A DNA stretch of 64,000 nucleotides. Origin: Tenrec ecaudatus (lineage: Eukaryota > Chordata > Mammalia > Afrosoricida > Tenrecidae). Position numbers and translations under genes: made by a program. The notes under the pieces were generated by a model. That model was not told the DNA's origin, did no database searches, and worked only from the letters and a program-made list of their open reading frames with translations. The stretch is taken from NCBI RefSeq assembly GCF_050624435.1, contig NC_134543.1, positions 124,897,475 through 124,961,474 on the forward strand, read 5' to 3'. Positions 44,571-56,324 of this stretch are shown here, one piece after another; position 1 is the stretch's first letter; each line of letters begins with the position of its first letter.

Positions 44571-45060
44571 CTCTTCTTTTGTTTGGCGGGAGGGTTGGAT
44601 GACCCTCTCAGGGGATGCTGGCCGGGCAGTTGCAGGCTGTGATGGTGCTGCTTGTGTAGGACGATTGGGTGAGGAGTCACCAAAGTTTGGTGGAGAATGT
44701 CAGAGAGAGGCTTTGCGGGTGGATTGAGGCCAGCAGCAGTGGGCAGATTTCAGTGCTGGTCCAGAGAGAGCTGACAGTGTAGCTGTGGGTCCAGGCGTGA
44801 CCTGGTAGGGGTGCCGTGAGTCTTGGGGCCACAAGCTGGAGACAACTGGCAGAAGCCCACTATTATCAGTCTTTCAAAGATTTTGTCACTCCCAAACTGG
44901 TAGAACCAGCTTTTGGCCTGGACTGCAGCTTTCAGCTCATGTTGGCTTTTCCTGTTTTGTTATGTTAAAGCTATGTTAATGGACTAGGTTTCTGGTGGCT
45001 TGCAGTAGAAGTTACACAAAGGAACACAGCCTCTGATTGAAAGTTTTTTGTTTTTGCGTT
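44570..45060 (-). mobile_element. Probable L1 5' UTR, reverse
   Basis: GC-richer sequence directly upstream (minus-strand sense) of L1 ORF1, ending near a short T-rich run. Assigned by position only. Confidence 0.45.
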
Positions 45061-45419
45061 TTTTATAATGGGCCTGTAGAGTGCCTTGGAAAGAAGGCCA
45101 GATTAGCTGAATAGGTTTGGGGCCCACTGGGTCTGAATTACTCCAGCTGCCTCCAGCATAGTACCACAGGCTGGGCTACCTTACGTATATTTTAAATTAT
45201 TTTAACTAGTGTTGCTAAATTGTATATGTTGTGGCATAGATTCCAGTTGCTCCTTAATTTTGGAATTCTTAGTGTCATCTTTCCCCTGGCCAAATTGTGC
45301 TGACTTTCCCTTTAGTAGACCTTTCCTTACCCCTCACCCAAACTAACAGGGTCTGCTCTCCAGAAAGGGACTTCCTCCTTCCTCCTTCCTTCCCCAGGAA
45401 CCACCAAAGCATGCTGCTT

Positions 45420-46490
45420 TCTATACATATGCATGTTCTTGTCCTTTTATCATAGTGAAATAAATCATAGCTGATTCTCTTCACTCAGCATAATGTCCTC
45501 CAGAGTCATCTACATTATAGTATATTCTGAGAACTCATTATTCTTTGTGGCTGCATAATATTCCATTGTGTGCTTGTACCATTGTTTGTTTATCCATTCA
45601 TCTCTAGATGGGAAATTAGGTTGTTTCCATCTTTTGGTTATTGTGAATTCTGCTCTCATGAATATGGGTGTACATGTTCTGGTCATGTCAGTAGTTTTAG
45701 TTCTCTAGGACATATACCTTGAAATAGGTTTGCTGAATCATAGGGTATTTATTTCTACATCTAGTTTTTTGAGGATGCACCATACCTAGTTTTCCATAAT
45801 ATTGAACTAGTTTGCAATTGTGCCAGCAGCAGAGCAGGGCTGCAATCTCTTTGTAACCTCACTAGCATTTATTGTTTTCTGTTTGCTTTGTTTTGACTTA
45901 ATGCCATTTTTGCAGGAATGAGAGGGTATCCTACTGTAGTTTGTTTCACAGCTCTCCGGTAAATGATGAAAGAGACCTGGTGGTGGCCTCTAAAGTACTC
46001 TGTCACTACTCAAAAAGTCAAGAGTTCAAATCCAACAACTGCTTAGTGGGAGAAAGATGTGGCAATCTGCTTCTGAAAGAATTACTGCCTTGGAAACCCT
46101 GTGGGGCCATTCTATTCAACCTTACGGGATCACCATGAATGGGAATCGGTTAAATGACTGGGTTAGAATGGGAATGGGTTAGATGACTGATGATCATGAA
46201 TATCTTTTCATTTGTTTGTTGTCCTTTGGTGAAATATTTATGCTTGCCCTTTGTCCATTTTTAAATTAAATTTTGTGTCTCTCATTGTTGAATTATTCAA
46301 GTTTTCTATATATTTTAGAGATTAAACTTTTACCAGATTTATCATTCTTCAATGTAGAGACTCTTGCTATTATTTTATTAGGAGTATCACATATTTAATT
46401 TTGAGGAGTTCCCAGCTCTGTAACTGGTCTTCTGTTGCTTGTGCAGATGTCGTTCGGTTTGGTATTTTATTAGTGGAAAAAAATAGGCAC
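45420..46490 (-). mobile_element. Old L1 (L1M-type) 3' ORF2 region, split by AfroSINE
   Basis: TGGCTGCATAATATTCCATT, TGTTTATCCATTCATCTCTA and TTGGTTATTGTGAATTCTGC are well-known reversed L1 text. It continues after the AfroSINE at about 46195 with CATTTGTTTGTTGTCC and AAGTTTTCTATATATT. Confidence 0.88.
45970..46150 (+). mobile_element. AfroSINE, forward, nested in old L1
   Basis: GAGACCTGGTGGTGGCCTCT head, AGAGTTCAAATCCAACAAC B box, GGAAACCCTGTGGGGCCATT body, and a 3' end GGGATCACCATGAATGGGAA. Confidence 0.88.
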
Positions 46491-46569
46491 CATTTTCTCT
46501 TTGGTAGCATCATTTCATGAACTTAAGTGTTTCTCTTAACATCACCATTACATCCCCCTCCCAGGTTAT

Positions 46570-46930
46570 CTGTGGTCAAAATCAGGAAGCCATCTCTGAC
46601 TCGCCTTTCCTTCAGTCCCTACCTACTCTCTGTTTTGCCAAGTGCTTTCCATTCTTTCTTCTCCTGTACTAATTTGAGCCCTCAGTGTTCTTGTAAGTAG
46701 TTTACCAATCCTAGCCAAGCTTCAGCTCCATCCCCTACATCTCAGTCAGGTTCATTGCAGAGCACAGTTCTGATTTGATTATAGTATTAAGCCTCCCCGC
46801 TGTAAAAGTCTTTTCATTTATCTGATTGAATATTTCCCTCAAGTTATCATTCAAAACCCCTACAGTATGGCTTGAGCCCACTTTTCCTGCTGTATCTCCT
46901 GTTCCCTACTAAGATCCTAAACTCTAAACC
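46570..46930 (+). repeat. L2-like LINE remnant
   Basis: The TCTCAGTCAGGTTCATTGCA... and CCTACAGTATGGCTTGAGCC pattern loosely follows L2 3' sequence. Continues in style at 47500-47760. Confidence 0.5.
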
Positions 46931-47244
46931 AGAGATCCCTAAATACAGGTGGAGGTGGAGTAGGACAAGGTTTTTGCCACATTTGTGTAAGGTTGCTAAA
47001 CTGCCCTTTCATGAGAAGGAGTGCCGTTTTTCGTTTTTGAGATGATGTGTCTCCTACCTTTTTAGAATTAAATGTGTGTGTTATTTTAAATCTGTGGAGT
47101 GATGATCATAGGTGATTTTTTACTGTCATTTGCAAGTGAAAACAAAGTCATAGAATTCTTATTAACGTGCTTTGTTTGTCCAAGGTAGAAAAGGCCATTT
47201 TCAGTTCAGTTTTCTCTTGAACAATTTTTAGGGATGTAGACAAA

Positions 47245-47315
47245 AGGGCTTCAAAAACCACATGGAAATAGAATGAAATAATGAAAATTTCCCATGAACA
47301 TTTTGAGGACCCCTC
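47245..47315. mobile_element. Short palindromic MITE-like element, copy 2
   Basis: GGGCTTCAAAAACCACATGG at one end and CCATGAACATTTTGAGGACC at the other are inverted with respect to each other, as in the copy at 13689. Confidence 0.5.
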
Positions 47316-47499
47316 ATGTAGTCTCTACCTTATTGTGTTCTTTCTTTTGACTTCTTCTCATCCCTTGTCCCTGACCTTTTGTTGTTGTGTGGTTGGGGCA
47401 TTTTTACTGACTCATTAAATTTAAAGTCTAGGAACTGCTTCTGTCCCCAAACTGGATGGTTCCCGGAGCATACCTAATTTCTGCTTGTGGATGCTGCTG

Positions 47500-47760
47500 C
47501 CTTTCTTCCATTGTTCTCCTCAGCTGATACCTTCCTCTGGATGCCATGTCAAGAACCCTCGCCCCTTAAGATGCTTTCTTCAGTGCTACCTCATACCCAT
47601 ACCCCAGTGCTTTGGACCTCTGTGTGGCACTGCCACATCCTTCACCTTTCCAATGCTCTGTTTCAATTGTAAATTTTTTATAGAACAGAAGCGTGTTTTA
47701 TCTTTGCATTGCCAAACACCGCTTAGCACATTTGTGGTACTCAGAAATTGTCATTGACCA
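47500..47760 (+). repeat. L2 LINE 3' remnant
   Basis: TTTCAATTGTAAATTTTTTATAGAACAGAAGCG and CACCGCTTAGCACATTTGTGG resemble the L2 tail (gtgcctagcacatagt). Confidence 0.6.
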
Positions 47761-48059
47761 CAGACTTCAAAATTATACTGGTGGAATAGTTTGATTAATT
47801 AGAACTTTCACCTATGCTAACCTAAAGCTAGTTTGCTTGTCTTGGGGGGGATGGCAAAGTACTTAAGTATTTTTTCTTTAAAATTTTTACCAGTTATGCT
47901 AGTTATACTAAACTTGTTCTGTTGTAAGACTTCAGAGGTAATTTTGGTTTAAGGTTGAAAGATGATCTCAGGGCAGTAGTTTCAGGGGTTCATATAGAGT
48001 CCATGAGAATCTGAAAATAAGTTCTGCATTTCCCCCTTTCTGATCAAGATTCTTCTATG

Positions 48060-48830
48060 GAGTCTGTGATCAGAGTTCTGTAATGGGAGATACCATCCAT
48101 TTCTTCTGGTCTCGTACAAAGGAGGCAATTAGCTGTGTGTTCCATAGACCCTCTTCTATTTCCTAACTGCCCTTCCTCATTGTTCCAAGTGACTTGAGAC
48201 CTATTGTGTCTTGGGTGGCTGCTTACAAGCTTTGAAAACCCCAAGCATTATGCAGTGAACTAGGAGGGCAAAACTCAATACATTACTAGTTGTCCCATGA
48301 AACCATGACTCTAAGCCTCTCAGCCATGAAACCCAATCCCAGGAGGTGTCTGATTTTACATAAGCAGCCCCGGTAGCCACTTTGTTTTCGTTCTTGTCTT
48401 TGTAACTGTACTATACGAGTTTTGCCGATTCAGCTTTTTGTGGGTGCACAATTTGTGGACAGCAAGGACACTAATGGCTGTTCACTTTTACTCAAATGTG
48501 AGTTTTCCATCAGTGTTAACCCCCATTTGCCTTTGCGCTTGGTTGCTACTAATAGACTTTTGATCTCTATGTATTTGCCTTTTCTTATTACACAGGTGGT
48601 ATCATATATTGTTTATCCTTTTGTGATTGACTTCCTAGCTACTGTATATACTCATGTATAAGCCAAGTTTTTCAGCACATTTTAATGCAGTTTTTGTGGT
48701 AAAATTAGGTGCCTCGGCCGATAATCGTGTCGGCTTATACTCGAGAACATAGGGTACACCTACACTGTGTGTAGCATGTATCAAAGAGTTCAGATCGCCC
48801 GTGGGTTTTCATATTCTGTTTACGATTCGG
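48060..48830 (-). mobile_element. Old L1-like sequence split by a TIR element
   Basis: TGTGATTGACTTCCTAGCT before, and TGTAGCATGTATCAAAGAG after, the TIR element join into a known reversed L1 phrase ('gtgactgacttatttcacttagcataatg ... catgtatcag'). 48200-48300 also echoes the LINE-3'-end family (GGTGGCTGCTTACAAGCTTT, then AAAACCCC), an older relative. Confidence 0.6.
48643..48757 (-). mobile_element. TIR DNA element ('tataagcc' family), short copy (about 115 bp)
   Basis: TATATACTCATGTATAAGCC at the left and CGGCTTATACTCGAG at the right are inverted repeats. Internal GGTAAAATTAGGTGCCTCGG is the reverse complement of 43411's start. A MITE-like internal-deletion derivative. Confidence 0.82.
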
Positions 48831-49675
48831 AAATTTTAATTATAGCCGCTTACTCACATGTGTTACCCCTGATCACCCATCTCAAAAGAGATTCAGGTCT
48901 GCTATGGTTACGGTGGTTAGGTTGAGAAGCTACTCGTGCTGTTTGACCTTCTGTGTGGACCCTTTGTTGAGAAGTTGATTTTGACTTCATTTTAACAGAG
49001 GAGGCCTTGAACCACACCCCTCCCCCAGGCTATGAGTTCTCTGCCTCTGGCCATCTCCAGAGAGAGCTCAGCCCCCTGGGAACCTTGGCCTGATGTCCAT
49101 AAGGAGGCCTCTCTGCGGCGCCTGCCTACGAGAAAGCCATCTTTGTGCAGTACACTGCCTGTCACTCTGATTCTTCATTTATTTTTTAAATGAATTCCGT
49201 GTTTCTCCCTGCTTCATTTACTTCTCTCCTCTCGCTCAAAGAATCTTTTGGTACCGCATGTGAATTTCTTGAGGAGAGCTGCAAGTAGCACCACAGCGAG
49301 GCCTCCCGGAATATATGCGAAGCAGCCTTCAGTGCCGTCACGGTACCTTCTAGGCTTGGATTGCGTGATTGCTGACACGGAAGACCCCAAATGGCATAGG
49401 AGAATGTGCCACTTGCCCTGCCTTGTCTTTTCAATGGGAAGAGCATGGCTGGGGGAAGGGGGTGTCCCGTGGAGGCGACGGCTGTGGTGGCAGCTGCATT
49501 TGTAGGCCGTGACCAGTTGGCCAGTCGCTGGCCTCCTTTTCTAGGTTATGGGTAATTTTGTGATAGGAGAGACTGGTGTATCGAGAAAAGATGCGGAATT
49601 GAGTTGTCTTCTGATAAGAACAGGGCTTAACTTTATATCACAGGCATTTTCAAACCGCATGCTAACAAGGCCGTT
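48830..49675. other. Unassigned intron sequence
   Basis: No named repeat or exon. Confidence 0.4.
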
Positions 49676-49677
49676 TA

Positions 49678-49845
49678 ATGGAACCCTGATGGCATAGTGG
49701 TTACACGTGGGCTGTTAACCACAGGTCAGCAGTTTGTAACAACCAGCAGCCCCTTGGGAACAAGGGCTTTCTGCTCCTGTAGAGAACGATGATGTCAGGG
49801 TCGCGATGGTTGGCATCAACTCACTGGCAGTGAGTTTGGTTTCAG
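49678..49845 (+). mobile_element. AfroSINE, forward
   Basis: GGAACCCTGATGGCATAGTG head, GGTCAGCAGTTTGTAAC, TGCTCCTGTAGAGAACG and TCACTGGCAGTGAGTTTGG. Confidence 0.92.
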
Positions 49846-49849
49846 GTTT

Positions 49850-51885
49850 GGACTTACTTTGGAATAGCGGGACCCTAACTCAGCTAAACGAAGACTCTTA
49901 GTGCCAAATGACACCCCGAGGCACGTCTCCATTGGATCACATGGAGCTGCGTCTTATCTGCAAAAGCCCCCAAATCACATGAAGGATCAATTTTGCTTTC
50001 ACTGGTTTAAGTGTTTTAGCATTAAACCCCTTTTTTTTGGCTTTTGTGCCCAACCTTTCTTTTTGAGACGGGAATAAGTAATAGGATATCTTTGTAGAGC
50101 AGAAGTATAGAAATTGCTGGCGATTGAGGGGAAATGTTTCACAGATGTCCCTGCAACTTCAGCCAACTGGACACATTCTTGCCCCTTTACGTGTTGGGAG
50201 TTTGGGAGATCATTGTGTCACTTAATGGGATATTACAAGTGTGCTCCACCCCACTCTGTATATACTCACCGCCTCTCACGGACAGGCTCATTTAACCCTA
50301 TCACATCTCTGACTTAGTGGACATTGGAACAGGAAAGTGTGCTGAAGACATTAGAGAGGACCTGAGCTTGAACTTTTCTTTACGGCTTCTTGGTGCTGTT
50401 TTTAGCTACCTCCTTGAAGTGCGTCCAGTAAAAGTAAATATGAGCGTGGTAGAGTTCCGAATTAACCTGAGATTAAGTCTAGTTAGAATTTGGATAGATC
50501 CAACACCACAGCTTCCTTTGTTTGGTCCCTTACTATCAACCAAAGCTGGCTCCGCTGTCCTACATCTGAAGACAAAGCACTTTGTATCTGAAGTGCGTAT
50601 GACTGATTGTTTACCATGATCCAAACCCCTGTCAGCATCATGCACGCTGTTCCTGCCTTCTTGGAACATAAGGGGCACAGCATGCTGGACTAGTTGAAAC
50701 AGAAAGCAAACAGCAACAGAAACCTGGTATCCAGGTCGCTCTTGGACATGTCACTGTCTTTATCACTCGGGAGTATCCGGCTTGTGAGGTAAAGCATAAG
50801 AGAGAGCTTTCAAATTTATGTCCAGCCGTGACTCATTTTTTATTTTAGCCTAACCCCATTTTGCTTGGAAATTTTTCTTATTAGAAAATGTCACTTTTAT
50901 TGAGGGGGGAGGGGAAGTTTTTAGTTGGGGACCAGAAGAGGTAAGGTTGTGTAGTGTTCTTTTGACATCACTTTTGATTCAAGGGCGGTGAGGGGGTGGG
51001 TGGGTGGGGGGAGACCAGACTGTACTAGACACATGTTTAGAAAGTCCAAACCAATTCTTCTAACTAGATAGGGAAGAGAGATCTCACCTCTGAACTTTAC
51101 CAGAGAAAGGGAGCAGGTTTTGAGGAAATTATTGTAAAAATGTTATAGCCACGCGGGAGAAAGCCCATGGAGTTCCCCCAGGTTTTCCTGTTCACCAGAA
51201 CAGCTCCAGTGCATTGCCTCATGTTTGGTGTATGAGTTAAAGGACACCAGGACTCTTAAACTTGATCTTGAAAGGCCATCTTCATGTGTAATCATACACA
51301 GATGTTTGTGTGTGATTATGTATCCCTGTAGTAAGGGAATGATAAATATAAATGAGAATCCTGATACAATTTTGCCTTGCTTGCACATTTTCAGAATATA
51401 ATTAAAAGCACATGCCACTGTCAGTAGTTATTTATGAGGTTTGTGTTAGGTTTTCTTAGGACTCTGGCAGAAACCTAAAACATGTTCAGTTGTCTGAGAC
51501 TTTCATCCTGCCCTTGCTTCTCTCATCCCTCCATCCTTCTGTCCTTCTCTTGCCTTTCTTCCTTATTTCTTAACCTTTTGGTATCCAAGGAGAACTGAGG
51601 GGCAGTTTTAACCTATACAAAGATTAAGTTAGTTTTCATGTTTCTCTTTTCCAGCTGGTACTAGAAGCTGTAGCTAAATTGTACTAGATAATTGCTGATT
51701 GACGTCTTCCTTCAAAAAGCACGTGTAAAGATAAATATCTTCTAAGCACTTATATTACTACCAAAGACCCGGTGGCTGTGATGGAAGGAGTGGTCATGAT
51801 ACGATGTAGCGCGTGGCGCACTGCTGCTTAGTAATGAAATCCCAAGTCACCACGTGGATGCCGATGCATAGTTAACCTAGATAGG
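49850..51885. other. Unassigned intron sequence around the G4 motif
   Basis: No named repeat or exon besides the G-run entry. Confidence 0.4.
50992..51011 (+). repeat. Canonical G-quadruplex motif
   Basis: G5-T-G3-T-G3-T-G6 in 20 bases, all loops a single T, on the RAB8B sense strand. One of the most stable arrangements known for a quadruplex. Confidence 0.9.
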
Positions 51886-51889
51886 GTCT

Positions 51890-52215
51890 TCAAGACTGAA
51901 TCTCCATCACATGGTTGGCTATATAGCCCACCCCCCCAGAGGGATGAAAACCAGAAATGTAGGTGCGGGGAGACAACGAACAGTGTAAGACCCAAAATAA
52001 AAACAATAGTATATCATTGATCAAGCATTCACGAGAGTAGGAAGGTGGGGGAGGGAGGGGGTAGAAGAGCTAATTCCTTGGGCTCAAGTAGAAGGAAAAT
52101 GTTTTGGAAATACTGATGGCAACATATATATAGGTGCTTAATAAAGTTGAATGATGGATTGTCATACGATATATAAGAGCCCCTCCATAAAACGATTAAT
52201 AATAATAATAAAGAC
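51890..52215 (+). mobile_element. LINE-3'-end repeat, variant copy
   Basis: GGTTGGCTATATAGCCCACC (as in 19965), GGGGAGACAACGAACAGTGT, GGCTCAAGTAGAAGGAAAAT and a tail of AATAATAATAATAA. Confidence 0.85.
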
Positions 52216-52219
52216 AGAA

Positions 52220-53570
52220 TCTCAGTGAGAGTCAGCCTGATCTTGCTCCTGGAGCAGAGTGGATTTGGACCGAAATTAGCATGCCAGCATCCCTAGAAAA
52301 GCCACCTTGCTGCTGGAAGAATTTTTGGTACAAGTGTATCGAGTCACTCTGTTGGTGTCTAAAACTGGAGTACACCTCTTATTTGCATTCAGTAGGGTGT
52401 GCACTCATGGCTATAGATGATGCAGCTCACATTTTAAAAAGGATGGCAGAAACTTACATTGCAGATTTTAATTGTGATAGGGATCCCCAAAAAAGAAAAG
52501 AAAGGGAAACTGCTTTCCTTCTAGTTATGGGGAATTCTTACACAAGTCGTCTCCAACTGTCTTTGTTTCTGCACGTTCAAACACCAAATGAGTCAGTTCT
52601 GTCTCCAAATCATTTTCTACATTTTGCCTCCATCCCCATGCCTCATATCTGCTCATAAGAACAGAACAAAACTAGCTTTCATGTGTACCTTCCTTTTCAC
52701 CAACAGCTTTGTAAAATGTAGAGATTGCCTGGATTTAAAATTCAAATGGGTCATTCCTTTCAGGATCATACAGTGTGGGAGTTAGCCAAGAGCTTATTTT
52801 CAGATGGAAGAAGGATTCAGCACTGGTGTTGAATTCCTTGGAAATGGGTGTGCTCAATCCATGACACTTTACAAAGCTTTTCCTTCTGACAGTGGATATG
52901 GCCAGGGTGGAGCCCCGTGCCTCCAATTTCAGTAGCTTTGTTTTTCTTATGTAACTCTTGCGATGTGAGGTTCTGTGTTTGATAGTTAGATTTCCAAGTA
53001 TCTCCTCTAACTTAAAAGTCTCAAATAGTGGTGATTTGATCCCCCCTCAAGAAACCATAAATATTTTCTTTGAAATACACATAGAGTGTTTTTCTTGTTG
53101 GCTTAACTCTGTAAGATTGGATAGGGAATTGAGAGTGCTTGTGTCCCTATGCATTCCTCTCATTCATGTTTGGGTGTCTGTAATCTCCTCAGGATTCTCA
53201 GTTCCTTCTCTTTCCCGACATAGCAGAATGTCACCAAATACCATACCTGTCCCAAATTCGCCCTCTTGGTCATGGGAATCTGGAGTTTGAAGATGGCGAA
53301 GTGAGCCTGTCTTGAAAATTCCCCCCTAGGGCCCTTCTTCCTTTATAGCCCCTCCATCCTCTAGTCTCTGATTAGACTTCTGCTTCCCTCCTTATGGTTA
53401 TCTTCTCTTGGTGAGGCCAGAGTACTGTTGTATTAGATCTGATTCATTGGTACTTTGATTTTATTTTTAAAATTCATTTGTAAGCTACCATTTGATTATG
53501 ATTAAAGCCGTTGTAAAGTTGTGTTGGGATTTTTCACTCAACTACTGGCTTTCAAAGGTAGTCAGTGAAA
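52220..53570. other. Unassigned intron sequence
   Basis: A 125-codon plus frame at 52281-52658 has no recognisable domain. Confidence 0.4.
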
Positions 53571-53575
53571 ACACT

Positions 53576-53715
53576 AGGGGTCCTAGTGGCACAGAGGGTT
53601 AAGAGCCTGCCTGCTAACTGCAAGGTCAGCCATTTGAACCCAGTCTTGGGAGAAAAGATGGGGCAGTCTGCTTCTGTAAATATTTATAGCCTCAGAAACC
53701 CTATGGAGAAGGTGT
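53576..53715 (+). mobile_element. AfroSINE, forward, 3' part lost
   Basis: GGGGTCCTAGTGGCACAGAG head, GGTCAGCCATTTGAACCC, then the body to CAGAAACCCTATGGAG. Confidence 0.9.
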
Positions 53716-53719
53716 GTCT

Positions 53720-55055
53720 TGGTTTATTGAAGAACGTGTGATTGGGCAGTGGAAGAGGGCAACTAGCTGCCTTTCATGCACTGGCAAGACGCTTGTCTGA
53801 ATTATGTTTAAAGGTTTTGTTGAAGATAGAACTTTTAAGTAATGAACGTGGCTGTTTAGCTGAGTGAGTTTTCTAAGCAAGATTTTAAAGGACTTTGGTT
53901 TTTCCTTGTTTATAGTTAGATCCAAGAGGAAAATAACGGACCTAAAAATAAACTGTGCAAATGAAAACAAAAACATCCAGCACTGGAAATTCTGTTGTAC
54001 AAACTCAGAACACGTATCCTAGGACTTTCACTAAGGACTTGGCTAAATCATCTTTATTAAAGAGATTAAGCATGTGATTGATGAATCTGACTAACCAACC
54101 ACCACAGTAGAAAACTTGTCAGTGTCGACTGGAGGAGATGGAGAGTGAGGGGAAAGAATGCAACCACCTCGTAGATTTCAGTGGGTAGGAAGGAGCTCCC
54201 TCTGCCTGTCGTCTTCCACGGAAAGGACAGAGCGCTGGAAAGATCACAAGGAGCAGAGATGCCTCAGGCTCGAGGGTGAAGCCATGGCCTCTGGGGTCTC
54301 CGTGCTGAGGTCAGGGCCTCCTAGATTTCAGAGATTTACAGCTTTTGTTACCTTGTTGCAGGAGTGTAGGACTGTCATTTAGTATAGCCAAGAAGCTGGG
54401 GCTGCTGCCCAAAGGACTGCAGTGCCCAAGAGGCCGAGGAATGGGGCCTGATAGGCTCTAAGGGGGAGAGTGGGCATTCAGATGGACTAGGGAAATGGGG
54501 CACCCAAAGCCAAAGGAGAAGAGAGTTGCCTTCCACATCGACCTGGAAGGCAGAGCTGAGGGAAACCCAGAGTGGAGGGTCTTCCACCCAGAATCCAGAA
54601 AGTCAGACCAGCACCCAGAGTTCAGAGAGTAGGAACACTGCCAAGGTAGATGCAGAGACCAGACACATGTCCATGCCTTCAGAACTTATGTAGATTGTTC
54701 TGCTGGCCTTGGCCTTGCTTGGTGCCAGTGACCTGCTTTCCCTTCTCCCCCTCCCCCCAACCACCCTCTGTGCCTCCAATTTCTCTTATTTGTAGTACTT
54801 ATTTGACCATTGTACTTTGGAAGCAGAGAAACCATGTTCTAGATTTCACAGTTTCTCAAAGCAAGAAGAGTTTTCCCCAGGATGAACTAGGGTTTTAATA
54901 TCTCACCTATATTTGATTGAGATTATCCAGAAGTGAAATTTTTTGGCTTGGCAGTTGATTTAAAATTTGGGGGATGATATGATGCAGTGGATGTGCTTTG
55001 CATATTACTCAGACATGGAATTAGGGGTGGGGGAACAGGGAAAATGTTAAGAGAG
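53720..55055. other. Unassigned intron sequence
   Basis: No named feature. Confidence 0.4.
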
Positions 55056-55061
55056 TCTATC

Positions 55062-55460
55062 TTAGTTATTTACTGCTACTGTAACAGAAATTCGACAAAG
55101 GGGTGAATTTCACAAATAGGAACTGATTTTCTTATAGTTTAGGAGGCTGGCTGTAGGGGAAGACTCTCTGACTGCTTTGCAGCCAGGGCCTTGCTGCTTG
55201 CGAGCTGCTCTTTCTGGGCAGTCTTGCTTTGGCATGCCCCCCTACGTCTTCTGCGTCTTTTGATTGACTGCTTGTTTAATAGTTTTATATTTGGAAAGAG
55301 ACTAATTTAAGACACATCCCATACACGAACATAGTAGGGATGGCCCATTCCCAAAGGGGCTCACAACTATAAACATGGAAGTCAGGAGCTATAACATATG
55401 CATGGTGGCCATTATCCAATCAATAATCATCTGATGATGTATAATTAAAACATTTCTGAT
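55062..55460. mobile_element. Eutherian LTR-like repeat
   Basis: TTAGTTATTTACTGCTACTG TAACAGAAATTC and ACTGATTTTCTTATAGTTTA GGAGGCTGGC resemble a widespread eutherian LTR-type repeat ('ctgctgtaacagaaatac...ctcacagtttaggaggct'). Ends and family not resolved. Confidence 0.5.
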
Positions 55461-55749
55461 AATAATGTTTGGTTTCCTTTAATTTAGCCTATCGTTTTAA
55501 TTTGAGACAGTAAAACAAGTTAAACAAGCTGAACGATCTGATAAAGACAGTTGTTTGAAGGAGCGTTGAGGTGATTTGTTTATTTGTGTACAATGTTTGG
55601 GAAACCTTGAAGCTGTCTCAGTGCTAAGATTCTTTTGCCTAGATTGACAGCACAGGTTAACACAGTAACGATTACACTTAGGTCTGCACAGCTCAAACTT
55701 GGAAGCCTTTCTTTTCCAAAATAATTTGTCTTTCTTTAAAAGGTGTGGT

Positions 55750-55797
55750 TCCTTCCTTCCTTCCGTTCCTCCTTCCTTCCTCCCTCCCTTCTCTCCC
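55750..55797 (+). repeat. (TTCC)n-rich tract
   Basis: TTCCTTCC with CTCC interruptions. Confidence 0.8.
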
Positions 55798-56045
55798 TGA
55801 GGAATGGTGTAGAAGCCATGTCTGACATCTCCAGCTTCAGTAAGGAGGATACTTCAACTCCACACCAGCCCTGGACTGACGGCCACAAGACATCTTTCTT
55901 TTCCTCTTCTGACACCAGCCGCCCCTTCCACAGCACTCTGCTTCTCTGCTGGGTCCAATAATCCATTATGTTGGCCATGTAGAACTCACAGACAATACTC
56001 AGTTACGGTGTTCATTAGAGAAGTTAACAGGTTACAAGTCTGGAT

Positions 56046-56072
56046 TAAACACACACACACTCACACTCACAT
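56046..56072 (+). repeat. (CA)n microsatellite, interrupted
   Basis: ACACACACAC then CTCACACTCACA. Confidence 0.8.
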
Positions 56073-56324
56073 TAAGGATACACCCCTTTTGTCCAGAGCA
56101 CCTCTTCTCAGGCATGCTGAGAGTCTCTCTCTGATCCTCAAAGTTACAAAGCCCGTGCTTAGAAGAACCACAGAGAGTAATTTTACTTCTCCCCATTCCT
56201 CCTCCCCATTCCTTTCTTCAAATATTCCATGTGTGTGCTTTGGCTATCTTTTATTTTTATGCCCATACCTCTTCATGCTGGCTCAGCAATTTGCCAGTGG
56301 GAGTTGAGAGTTTAAAATATCAGG

